Below are positions 11,751-23,206 of a stretch of DNA of 64,000 bases, one piece after another (the first letter of the stretch is position 1; each line of letters begins with the position of its first letter). The stretch comes from Undaria pinnatifida (lineage: Eukaryota; Sar; Phaeophyceae; Laminariales; Alariaceae), in NCBI GenBank assembly GCA_012845835.1, contig JABAKD010000027.1, positions 16,134,573 to 16,198,572 on the forward strand, written 5' to 3'. Below the pieces are notes generated by a model. The model was not told the DNA's origin and did no database searches. It worked only from the letters and a program-made list of their open reading frames with translations. The translations under genes and the position numbers were made by a program.

Positions 11751-13197
11751 CGCACCACTATCTACCAACTGTTGGCATATGTATCTCGGAATTCTCGATG
11801 CGGGTTTTCCACCCGCATCAAGAGGCGTTCCCTACAAGATCTCTCCCTCTGGAGAGCTTCGCAACACTCCCCACATCGACAACAACCCTGCACTCGCCAG
11901 CAGCGCATCGAAGGTGGGAGAACAAGAGACGAGGAATAGGTGGGGTATGAAGGAGGGGGGGGATCTTATCGCATCCTGATATTGTGTTCGCAACCACCTG
12001 TACCACACCATTGTTTGTGGGATCTCGTCACCCCTCCCTCCCCCATCTGATAGGAGTCTGGTCTGGTTCATCTAAAGAACATTCACCGTGGATAGATGCG
12101 GACACGCCCACCCGCCCGACGAAACAATGCGATCGCCTCGGGGGGGGGTGAACGGTGCACCACTTCGTATATGTACCCTCGGGATCTTCATAGTTCGCAT
12201 GCGGTACCAATCTGTCGTTTTTGCGTTCTTCTCCTTTCATCGGTGTGGCCAGTAAAAATGTCGGCCCAACAGGATGCCAGCACTATTTTTTGCTATTTTC
12301 CTCGTGAACCGGCCGGCATCCTATGATGAGCACTCGTGCTGCTGGCTGTGGCGTTGATGATGTTGTTGCTGCTGCCGCCGTCGCCGCTGCTGCTGCTGCT
12401 GCTGCATTGTGCAAAGAACTTTTAGTGTGTAGCGGGGTAGGGGCGGTGGAACTCAGATCGGTACGTGGTGCACTCCTGTCGTATTTCGTACCAGAATCAA
12501 GAGTCGAAAACCTAAATGGACCTGGTACTGGCGTCATTGTTACCTGGCATGGTTCGTTCGTCGGGAAGAGCGAGCGGAAAGCGGAGGGTCTGATATACCG
12601 CTGCTAATGTCGCGCGACTTGATTGTGCGTCGTTTACCGCTTGCACGTTGCCGCCTATTAATAATATCATTAGCATAGGTACTGACTAAACAAGCAGTTG
12701 ACAGCGGTTGACGCTCCCAGGGTGCATGTATTTTAATAACTACAAGGTAGATCTAGACAAATTGTCATGTACCATAGCCCAAACGCTAACGCCATGTATA
12801 TAAGACTGACTATTAATATGCTCATGCCTTCCACTTTTTACCCTTCCATGCAAGTACCAGGAACTGCTGTTATCCATAAAACCGACGTCTCCGGCGAACA
12901 TGGTCCAGACTCCAGACTCCAGACGACTCTTATCCACGCGACTCAGCACACGCAAATATATGAGATATCAAGGTGTCAATCAACGTCTTGCTGAGCCCGC
13001 CCCCCGCGCGCTTCTTTTGACTTCCATTTAATGTAGGTCACTGCCATGGTCTAGCCCGTGGTGACAAACCTCGGGTCTTGCTGAGCCCGCCTTGCTCTCA
13101 CACGTGCACACACTCGCACCGCACCCGCACCCGCCCAGGCATACAAACAAGAGGGGATCTATCGCGCTTCCTTTCGTTTACCGCAGCACAAGCAGCC
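11751..13197. other. Intergenic region between the divergent LRR and SR genes
   Basis: The two genes are transcribed away from each other, so both promoters should lie here. It contains a CTG/GCT triplet run at about 12356-12408 (a long alanine frame across it is an artefact), a C/T-rich stretch near 12030 and CA/CG-rich sequence just before the SR start. I see no convincing TATA box or further gene. Confidence 0.6.
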
Positions 13198-16100
13198 ATG
13201 AGCGGTCGACGAGACGGCACGTTCTTTGGGGATCCCGGGATGAGAGGGTAAGCGCTTGGACAACCCTTTTGGGTGAGCCTAGCTAGGTACAGCGATGCAA
13301 CAAATTACAAGAGAGGTGGTATCGTTGTGTGAGCACGTAACCTACGATAGTCCATGCTACGCGCGTGTCCTGCGACTCCTTTTATATGACTTGGACATAA
13401 AATACATGACCCCCTTGACCTATAGTATTATAATATTATAAAACGTCGCTTCGTGTTGCTGATCCTGTTATCGTCAGTTATATTCGTTAGTTTTCCCTTA
13501 AGTCCCTGTGTACACCAGTACTTGGTAACCTTTTTGGCACCCATATTGAGCGACAAGCAAAACGACGATTGCGACAGTAGTGGTACTTAGCGGCTGGGAA
13601 GAGCGTGCGGCAGTGCGAGTACCGCTATGCTGCACGCGTGTCGCATTATGATACCGTACTCCTTGCACTGCAGTTTGGACACGTGTCGTAACGTCCTAAC
13701 CCAGCAAACTGGGCTGCTTGGTGTGGTCGATGGTGTATTCCGTACTGTTTTTCGACATTTTTTGTAGTATGAACTCCCAAAATCATTTCGATGTTAATAC
13801 TCCTCCTTTCCATGTGCTATTGTGCTGGGCACTGGGCGTGGCGGTGTTATTAATAACTGTTAAAGCGGAGTAGTTGCGATGGAGGTAGATATTTGGCGGG
13901 CTACAGGGAGTTCGGAGTTGTTCATTTGTCGCATCTAATATTTTATTAGTACATTTGGCAGCAGCATCATGAGCGGTAGTATGTTTCGTAGATTTGTAGT
14001 TCAAGGGCCACCATTATTATCAGAATAGTATTAATAGTTGCCTGGGCGGTAGAGTACAAGGTATCACATTCGGTGTGATATCACTATACACACCTCGGGT
14101 GCACATGTTCGAAGGAATTCGGTTCGTACTCTTCTCCGTTGTCCTGCCGTTTCTTATCGTACCGGTACGGCATGCCCTATTAATAGTTACGAAATATCGA
14201 GTCAGGGAATCGCCAGACCAGCCGAAACCCTGAAGCATCGTTTCAGAAGCAAGGCGATTTATGTCGGTTGGCATCATCGACTTACCATACCAGGTATAGA
14301 TGGGCTTGTCGCAAAGCTTACACTTTTCGATGCAGATCTGTGCCTGTCGTATAGCGCTCGCTTACATAACTTATCAGTACTACTTAGCATACGATCTATA
14401 CCAGTATCATGTACATGTACCCGTAGTCAACACGAGCCTTATGATTACACAGCAGTACTCCGTGTCGTGGTGGTATAGCTCGAGAGCGCATGTCATACGC
14501 AGTGGTCACACGAATTGGGTTGAGAAACGTCCAATCACAAGGGTCGCATTGAGAGTATGTCCGATTTGTGTTTTTGCTCGAACGAAACCAACACACTTTC
14601 ATATGGGTAGCGCAGTAATAAGATTAGTCTAACTTTTTTTCAAGTGTACAATAAACATATCCTACACTAATTCTAAGTAATTTGTCCCCACAAACGTACG
14701 TGCAGTGCTGTGAGAGTTCACCTGTTCCGTTTCTGTTCGATGCCGCCGTCGCCGATGCATCGCCATGCCCGTTTCCGGCGCTACGAACGCAGAAATGGGC
14801 CTCCCAATATCGAAGGCATGGTGACTTTGAAAGTGGACAATGTGCCTTACAACTCAAGCATTGAAGACCTTCGCCGGACATTCGAAAAGTAAGTATTCTT
14901 TAGATCGACACGCCCTGCCAAACCGGCCTGTTGTTGACCAAACCAGTATGTTGTTGACCAAACCAGTATGTTGTTGACCAAACTAGTATGTTGTTGACCA
15001 AACCACCCTAACGTTGTACCGTGGTAGTTATTTTTGGAGCCTATATATGCCGCGGCTAATTTATCCAGTTTCGCCAGGGTGGACTGAGCGAGTATCACAT
15101 GCAATGCGATACAGCAGGGGTTGAAGTAGGCTGGTTGGTTACTCGGCGGCCCTTTATCGGACGGAGAGCCTAGTGGTTCGTGGTGCCGAGTACGTTATTT
15201 CGTCTGCTGACTGCAGACACCGGACTGAGGTGCAGTTCGATACACTGATGCTCACCTGGTACATGCCTGCTATTTTGATGAGAATTATTAGCAATGCAGG
15301 CGGTTGTGGCAGCCCCTGCAATGTACAATGTTGTCACGAAAACCATGTTATTTTCTGCATTTAGGGCGTTATCACTTGCTGCATCAATACGATACCTGGT
15401 GCGGTATATATACTTACAGGAGAGATGGTACCCGCCTCGCCTGCGGACCAGCATGGTCTCGCACGCATCAATGTGTGTGCGGACAACAGCAGCGCCATGT
15501 TGTATCGAGAAGGCCAGTGTAAAGAGGAGAACCAAGAGTTCCACCCGCCGGGCGCGCTGCCGTGTTGTCCATGTTGGTTGTTCTTTTGTTGTCCACGGGC
15601 CAAGAGGAGAAGTAAACAGGTAAACAACGTGAGGCAGCATTAATAACATGTATTCATCGCACTTTCCCCTTTTGAACTGCACCCAGGTCTCGGGGTCAAA
15701 ATTATAGTTTTTTTTCCGTTGAGTACGTATTTTTGAAATTGTAAAAGGTTTGTCCAAGTACGCGAAAACTAGTTGCAGAAGGCGCCCCCCTTCCCCCCCC
15801 CCTCCCCGCGCGCGGCCCCTAGTTCAGTTTCGACGAACGAAGATTGTCGCAGCCCCTCAGCCTCGCCCGCTTGCTCCGCATGTACTGTACTGCTGTACTT
15901 TACTGCTCTATCAACGTATATAGGAGAAGCGATCAGGCGTGATGTCCTATCCTGTCCTGTCCTGCCGTGTCCTGCCATGCTGTCCTGGCCGAAAGTCGAT
16001 TGGTGGGGTGAACGAGCTCCAAACGTGTTGTGTTGGTGTGGCTTGTTATTGGGCGAAGCCGAATCGAGAGGGTGCGAGCGGTTTTTGTACGAGGGAAGGC

Positions 16101-19100
16101 ATTTGGAGAGGGGGAGGGAGGGGTGGGAGGTGCATGCAGCTCGGAAGCGGTTAAGACCACGGCGTGCGGCGAGCGAGCAGGCTGCGGGCAGCGAGCAGGC
16201 CGAGAGCAGGCAGACGGACCCAGATCCTGAACTGATGAGCAAACAGAAAGACAGACAGACAGAGAGGCAGAGAGACAGACGAACCGGCCGGCCCGAGCGG
16301 TGCGGTGTGCAACGCATCCCGAGTACAGACATACATGCGTCGCGGTGAAGGGTCGTGATGGTGGCATGGTTTCGTGGTCGGTGGTGAAGAGTCGTGATGA
16401 CTGCCTGCAGTGGTGTGCCCCTTGGCCGAGGTAAAGTGCAGGCTGTTGTACTTTGGACCAAGTAAGAAAGAGGTTGTATGTGCGATACGTACCCGGTAAA
16501 GGTGGTACGCGTAGTAACGCTTTCGAGGTCAACCTAGAAGCGTTAAATTACACAGTATCCACGAGAAGTGCGGTGGTTCCATAGTGCGAGTGTGCATCAT
16601 GCGGTAGTTGATGCTACGCTCGTGTCGTGTAACGCCTTGCTACGCAGAACTCCTTCCTTTGGAGTCTGACATGAAAAACACCACCCCTTAAACTCGCTGC
16701 CCGCGTTAGTTCGTGAAGCCGATGCTACAAGCGTCGTTTTTGTTTGCATTTTTTCCGTTTTTGTTTGTATTTTTTTCCTCTCAAGTCCCGTAAGGTTCAA
16801 TACCGTGGCTGTTTTGCGAGTTTTCCATGGTGTGGGATCGTGTGCTGTGGGGGCATTGGGGCCACCACCGTGAGATTCGAGGCTACGTACTTGGGTTTTG
16901 CTTTAATTATTGAGACACTAATCACGCCAGGTTAAATGGAAATACTGTTTTGTTTGTGCGAATATTATCATTACGAAAGCGTGAGCTGTGAGTTTGACTG
17001 ATTCAGGGTTCGATGCTCAACTTTGCAAGCGGCGCGAGATGCATCGGCCGCGTGCGTTCTATATTTCTGGTGAAAACGTCAGTAATATTGGTTCGGTAGA
17101 CATCAAGTTCATGCTCCGCTCTGCTGCATAATGGCTGGTGGTTGCTCATGTGGAAAAATTATGGCGATATATACCTGGTACGTGTTATCGATCATCGTGT
17201 CGTGTGCCGCCGGCGCAGCGGTGGTTAGAACACACCGTCCATATTTCACGGAATAGCGCAATTGGCGCCTTTGTGAGGGCTTGCGCCAAGACGCATAGAC
17301 GCATAGAAATGCCACAAAATGAGTCCCTATTAATTCCGAATAGTTTGTCCCCAAACCGGCGGTGTAATTCTAAAGGGGTTAAAAAGGGCCACCGGTGCCC
17401 CAACCGCCCCAATCGCCGTAACGCCTCTTATGCGGCCTTCCTCATTGTGCCTCATGTTTCATGTTGTTCGTCATGTTAGGTACGGTGAGCTTGGTGATGT
17501 ATACATGCCCAGGGACCTTCGCAGTGGCGAGCCGAGGGGATTCGCGTTCGTACGGTTCATGGACCAAAGGGATGCCGACGACGCCATTGACCGCCTCGAT
17601 GGAGAGTTCTTTGCTGGCCGTGAGCTTCGCATCCAGGTATGGCAGGGGCATCGGCGATGCAGCAGTATAGCGTGCAGTAGCTGGCGCTGAGTAGGAGAGG
17701 TTCCGCTTTTGGAGGAGTTTGCACCCCGCGGTAGACGCCTTCTCCCTTTTCTGATCCCACGACTGTATTCCCCTTCGCTCGGTATTTTGTTAGACTAGTT
17801 TCTGAAGCAGACTCAACCTTTCGTTAACCCAGTGTCGTCCTCACACCTATTCTAGTTCTATTGCCGTATCCACGCTCCCTCGGTACTTGTCGCCGCTTTA
17901 TGCCTGTATGTTTTGTCTGGTTTGGTATAATACGCATCTCGCGAAAATGCGTTGTCCGAGGCAGGCGTTGTCCGAGGCAGGCTTAGATTGAGGCAGCATC
18001 ACACTCTCGGGTCTATTGATCGTATGCACGCTCGCTCGGTATTTCGTAGGCTACTATCCAACGCAGGCTCAATCCTTGCTTGAGCGGATTGAGCTTGTCT
18101 CAATCTCCCACCCATTCCGACCCCACTCCTGTCTCGCCTTCCTGCTTCTTCCGATCCCACTGCTGTAAACGCGCTCGCTTGATTCTGCGCATACCTCCTT
18201 GCCGTTGTTATAGTATGCCAAGCGCAGGAGACCTGAATTCAGCGCGGGCGGGGGCGGCGGCGGCGGGGGTGGATACGGCGGTGGGCACGGGGGGGGGTAT
18301 GGAGGCGGATATGGTGGTGGAGGTGGATACGGAGGCGGGTATGGGGGTGGGGGCGGCGGAGGGCGCTACGGTGGACGTGATGACAGGCGTGATGATAGGC
18401 GTGACGATCGACGTGATGACAGGCGCGATGACAGGCGTGATGACAGGCATCGCCGCCGCCGCAGCCGCAGCCGTTCCAGGTGAGCGGTTGAAACGTTATC
18501 GTGAAAATGACACTTTTTAGCCCGTCACATGTGTGCACACACGTTTTTTGGGACCCACTGCGTACTATTTGACTTTACACTGCATACAAATAGAGTGTCA
18601 AAGCTAGTGCAGCGGAAGGCGGTTATACCCCCTTTAGGCTTTTTTAGTTCACAACTTCTTCACTTTCTTCACTTTCTTCAATGCGTTTGACGCGTTGGAC
18701 ATACTTCGAAATATCACTGATCCCCACTCGACGATCTAGATTTTCGAGGGAATATCTGTGTGGTCTAGCCCATGCCAGCGGATGGGAACCGTACGATCAA
18801 TTTGCATCATCTAAAAAATATTTCCACGGTTGGATATGTACGCTCCATACACAGATCCTGCATATCGTCCCAAAACGCGGATACAGAATCTACTTTAGAA
18901 GATCCAGATGATCTAGACGATCTAGATCGTGATCTGCCCTCGGTGTGGGATGTTATGACATAAACCACTTCGAATCAGTGAAGGATATGTTTTGCAGTGG
19001 TTGAAGTTTTTTTTGCAAGTCGTGTTGAAGCGCTGCTGGTGCGGGTGGCGTCGTGGTGCCACGTGAACCTTAGGCTGGAGCGTCTGCGCAGTGAAGACGA

Positions 19101-20895
19101 AGCAGCACTACCCTATTCGTGATCATTGGTGTGTGATGTAGTCTTGTAGCTGGACTGTATGATCGTTGTGTTTGGTATTTGTGAACATTTGTATTCCTAG
19201 TGAAACAATTGTGTGAGCTTTGCTCGCGCGTGGGGAAAATTTTTCAAAACAAATTTGTCAAAACATCCTGAAGTCGCCACGAAAGGGTCTTAATAAACAT
19301 AGGCGAGCTGCTAGCGGGAAGTGGGGTTGGGTTACATGTATACCGTCGTAACGTATACGTTATAGCTGTAACGGTGTGAGCATTATGTTTGGCATTTGTG
19401 AACGTTTTTGTTCCTAAATAAGTGATTGTGTGAGCTTTGCCCACACGTCGGGAAACTTTGTCCAAAGGTCCTGAAGTCGCCACGAAGGGGTTTTAATAAA
19501 CACAGGCGAGCTGCTAGTGGGAAGTGGGGCTGGGTTACACATGTACCGTAGCCTACACTTTGTACTCGTAGCTGTTTATAGCTGGAAGTTGGGACAGCTA
19601 CTCCTGGACACGATACATCGAGATACCGTACGGCAGTAGTGATCAGGCCACCCCCTTGTCAAACAAAACCCCTAAAAAAAATCCTCATGTATAATACCGT
19701 GGCCAAAAGCCCGAAATGTGTTGACCCTCCTTCCCCCCCGTTCCCATCCCTGCGGTCCCCTCGCCGCTCCGTGAACCGTCAACTTTGCCTTCTGCGCCCA
19801 CACGGCATGGACAGGAGCCGCTCCCCCCCTCCGCGTCGCCGCTCTCGCTCTCACTCTCCCGTCGCCCGCCGCGGGCATCGGTCCAAGAGCCGCAGTCCCT
19901 CACTTCGCCGGGACCGCAAACGCCGCGACTCGAGCGCAGAGGATGGTGGCGGCGGTAAGAGGGGCAAGGATGCCCCGACCCGTGCGCGCCGCGATTCTAG
20001 CGCGGATGGTGGTGGCAGGGGCGGTGGTAACCCCAGCCGCGGAGACCGGGATGAGGTGGGTTTTTGAGGCGGTGTAGGCGTTATGGTTTCGCTCGTTGGC
20101 TTGGGTGTTTCTTCAGCGGGTGTACCGTTTGGATTTTGAGTGTTTGGCTATGAGTGTTCTGTTTTGAGAGGTCTTTTTTGAGCGTTCTATTTTGAGCGTT
20201 CTATTTTGAGCGTTCTATTTTGAGCGTTCTATTTTGAGCGTTCTATTTTGAGCGTTCTATTTTGAGCGTTCGGTTTATATCGTCCGGTTTTGATCCTTAC
20301 CTTCGATCGTGTGCTCGCCAAGCCCCGTCTCGGTTATTTTGTTTCGGCGGTTTATGCTCGATTCCTCTGTAAGAGCGTTCCGAATACGAGGTGGTGTTTT
20401 CCTTGACACCGGTGTAACTGCGTATTCGCGTCGTAGACTAGCTGCCGGGCGCAAGATCCCGTTGTTGCGATTGTTTTATTTTCTTTCTATTGACACGATA
20501 CTGGTGTTCTTTGACTGCAGAGTTATTTAAAAATATGAAAAGTATTGAATCATGTATTGTGACCGTGGACTAGGGTATGGCGATGGCTTCTTAGGAGAAC
20601 AACGTTGTGCATATACTCTTCAGTAGGGCGCAAGTCAAGGCCAAAGTATGAAAAACAATTGGTGCACCTGAGTAGGAGTGCAGGTCAAGGCTGGCATATC
20701 GACCGCGCGCACCACTTGACAGAAGCGGCCTACCCTCTGCTTTTTGTCTCGCTGCTGGGTTACTCTCAGGACGACAGGAAGGATAGCGGCGCCAAGTATC
20801 GCGACCGCCACGACAGCCCGCCCATGAACGGCGGCGGGTACTCTCGGCGCGATAGCGATGGCGGTGGCGATCGCGACCGTGAGAGCGACAACTAG
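13198..20895 (+). CDS. SR splicing factor, SRSF2/SC35-like, six exons
   Basis: Exons: 13198-13247, 14793-14888, 17480-17636, 18214-18479, 19815-20055, 20770-20895; 311 residues, TAG stop. Donors are GTAAGC, GTAAGT, GTATGG, GTGAGC and GTGGGT, and the phases agree throughout. Residues about 27-102 form one RNA-recognition motif with RNP2 LKVDNV and RNP1 RGFAFVRF. The run [13 protein letters not shown] and the segment [12 protein letters not shown] closely follow SC35. After the RRM come YAKRRRPEF, a Gly/Tyr-rich stretch (YGGG repeats, about 112-155), six RRDD repeats, then an RS domain ([25 protein letters not shown]) and a tail rich in D, R and G. RS domains are phosphorylated by SR kinases and bring the protein to the early spliceosome in the nucleus. 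Exon 1 ([10 protein letters not shown]...) is inferred from an ATG, a GTAAGC donor and matching phase; the other exons are firmer. Confidence 0.88.
14921..15005. repeat. Four 20 bp tandem units in SR intron 2
   Basis: Four consecutive units of exactly 20 bases (AACCAGTATGTTGTTGACCA, with a first unit AACCGGCCTG...) plus a partial fifth lie about 30 bases after the exon 2 donor. They are directly adjacent with no spacers. Confidence 0.95.
18376..18447 (+). repeat. Coding 12 bp repeat giving RDD/RRDD units in the SR protein
   Basis: Six consecutive 12 base units close to CGTGATGACAGG encode six R-D-D-R units that mix acidic and basic charge between the Gly/Tyr and RS segments. Because each unit is a multiple of three, copy-number change would not shift the frame. 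Confidence 0.9.
19161..19560. repeat. ~217 bp tandem duplication in SR intron 4
   Basis: Two units share TGTTTGG(T/C)ATTTGTGAAC, TGTGTGAGCTTTGC, CCTGAAGTCGCCACGAA, TTAATAAACA and GGCGAGCTGCTAG(C/T)GGGAAG. The second begins about 217 bases after the first. They are diverged, so the duplication is not recent. Confidence 0.85.
20177..20276. repeat. 15 bp tandem repeat (TTTTGAGCGTTCTAT)n in SR intron 5
   Basis: Seven near-perfect 15 base units follow a degenerate lead-in from about 20137. The array is in the 0.7 kb last intron of the SR gene. Confidence 0.95.
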
Positions 20896-22918
20896 GCACA
20901 GCGGACTGTCATACACGTCGCAGTTAGTTCGCTGCCGTTATTTTTTTTCCAACTCGTAAAAAATCCCTGGTGCAATTCCGTGTGTTTTGTCGTCATATCG
21001 GAAGTGCAGTTCTATAAGGGTTAATTTAACTCCTTTACAACTGTACTGAGATTTTGTTGACAAATGTATTTGGAATTAGTATGGAGTATTTTTTTTGCAG
21101 TTCTGAGGGTGCGTCGATGATGAGATTGGGTTGGTTCCATGTTTTTTTCGTGTCTTCTGGATACGCCGATATTGACATTAGTGAGGAGGGTGGAGATTGA
21201 CCCGCGTGGAGATTGACCCGCATCGCCTGCGTAGAACATTCAGCATGCACATCAGGCGGTTAGATATGGCGGTTTGTTTGGATTATAAGGCACTGTTTTG
21301 GTGGAGTTAGGGCTACTGCTGCCGGCAGTAACTATCGCCCGTGTCTTGCAGCTTGCAGACTATAGCTACGCGGTAGAGGCCCCTCTATAGTGCCGGTTGA
21401 GTAATGCGGGTTGCCCGCTAGTGTCTGTGAAATCGTTTGACACTGGCCAACCCGTAGTGGCAATATGCGGGAGAGTGCCGGTCGCCGCTACAGTGCCGAT
21501 GTTTCTGACTACAATAGCACATACACTATAGACTATAGAGGGACCACTATACTGCAGTAGGATACCCTTGAAAAGAGTGCGCCAGTCTATTGCAGCTTGC
21601 GGACTAGCTAGGACGCCCTTCACAGGAGTGCACCAGTCTATTGTGACTTGCAGTCTATAGCCAGGATGCCCTTCAAGGGAATGCGTAAGGAGGCACATTT
21701 TAACATTCATGTTAACAGCAGATAATGTGCACCCGGTGTGCCCGCTGCGGCCACTTCTTGCGTGCATGGGTGAAGTTAGTCGTTTCAACATATGGTATTT
21801 GGAACTGCAGCCATCGCACACAGCCATTCAGGCATGAAAAACGTGAAAAACATAGCTAAAGAGTCCGATGGAATCGCGATGATAGATGATAGCCGCGGGG
21901 GAAGCGTGATGGGACCGAGATAATAGCGGGAACGCGCGCGCAGCCTTTCTGTAGGCCATTTGTTTACAGGTAGATCTGCTTGATGGGAGGTCGGGTTGGT
22001 TGATTTACCTATATTAGTAGTAGTTGCAAGCAAGGTGGAAATAAATTATTTGTTCCCCACCGCAGATAAGCACAACCAGTGTGCGCGATACTATCATATG
22101 AAAAGGATATATATTGACGCATGATTGGTTTCGATGTAGTTCACGCGTGACTTGTTTGGGTTTTTGGGGAAGGAATTCCGTGATTCACAGATCAAGTATT
22201 AGTAGTAAGTGGTTAAATGTATAGTTGAGTTTAAGAATATGCCCCCTACGGGCTGGAGCACGAAGTCATCGTGTCGGGAATCTGGTTGTGAGATGACTTT
22301 TCTCATGGGTGTGGTGGAGTTATTTGGTTTATATGGCAACTTGTTGATGCGTTTTGGCTTGATAAATATAGTTTGTTGCTTTGTTGCTTGCTGTTGGTAT
22401 TATACCAAGTATATACTAACCTTACGTATTTTGACATTATTAATAGTAGTTGGAGTTGGAATTGGGCAGATTATTTCGTGCCAGATACGTATTTCTTAGT
22501 CCCCGACGAAAAGTCAAACGGTGTGCTCTTTTGGGGCTGTCAAATAACCCAAATGGATGGCCCTTGCTTCTGATTTTTGGCAGATGATGGTTTGCCTTAT
22601 TGCTTTTCTGATGATTTGCCTCTCTCTTAAGGCAGTCACATACTATTACTACTACATTATCGATCTTCCACAGCCCATTACTACTAACTCATGCACTGCT
22701 ACTCCTCGTCGTGTCGAAAGTTGACACCATCACATGGCCGCACTCGCCTGCCAAAACTTCGCAACTGCGAACAAGCCTATACGTAGACAGGGCCTTTTTT
22801 AGAGCTGCATCCATGTTTTTGTCGGCAACCCAGTTGAAGTAACATTAGTAGTTTAGTGTTAGATGCGCACGTTTACCTTGCTTGGCAATAAATATGTTTT
22901 GGGGTTGATTTCAAACAG
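20896..22918. other. Intergenic, no firm gene
   Basis: It holds the 3' flank of the SR gene, a diverged tandem array at about 21560-21690 (units sharing (A/G)GGA(T/C)GCCCTTCA and CCAGTCTATTG, about 50-60 bp apart) and AT-rich sequence with no convincing exon. An ATG at 22734 opening MAALACQNFATANKP could be the first exon of the gene that follows, but I could not find a donor of matching phase. Confidence 0.5.
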
Positions 22919-23206
22919 AGGGCCTTGGCCCCGGCAAAGGCAGACGACCAGTTTAACAAAAAGCTAGAAGACCTTAGAGTAACTACTGCTGTAGGTCGAA
23001 GTACTTCACTCAATAGGTCTTGACGTGTGGGTGTGTGCAGACCTGCTTTTAGCGTGTACGACGCCGTAAGAAAAGAGTGTGTTGATGCCCGCTTAGTTCG
23101 CTTTCAGGGGGATATTCCTCTCGAGATTGCGATTATCGATCCTGGCCAGCCACCCTACAACGCAATAATTACTACTCTATTGTCCATACTTTCATCGCCT
23201 CGCTGA
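22919..23206 (+). CDS. Probable last two exons of an unrecognised gene
   Basis: A first open segment follows an AACAG acceptor at 22918 and reads RALAPAKADDQFNKKLEDLR; it could end at about 23012 with a weak donor GTCTTG. A second follows a GTGTGCAG acceptor at 23040 and reads RPAFSVYDAVRKECVDARL, then FQGDIPLEIAIIDPGQPPYN, to a TGA at 23204-23206. The phases would join as one codon. The composition is that of real protein: mixed charge, no repeats, and 54 open codons up to the stop. I do not recognise a family. The true 5' exons are not identified, so this may be a small protein of around 100 residues or the end of a larger one. Confidence 0.4.

Noticed and set aside
11497-11979. 160 codon plus-strand frame opposite LRR exon 1
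   Set aside because: It is the antisense shadow of the exon; the minus strand carries the LRR pattern and splice sites.
14740-14888. SR gene starting at an ATG at 14740
   Set aside because: An acceptor at 14792 joined to an ATG exon at 13198-13247 with a GTAAGC donor matches in phase and gives a more typical SC35 N-terminus.
14921-15005. Regular 20 base repeats as a CRISPR array
   Set aside because: The units are directly adjacent with no spacers and lie in an intron of a eukaryotic gene.
15769-16532. Two overlapping minus-strand frames of about 200-230 codons
   Set aside because: They fall in SR intron 2 on GC-rich, AGACAGACAG-type low-complexity sequence and have no recognisable motif or splice context.
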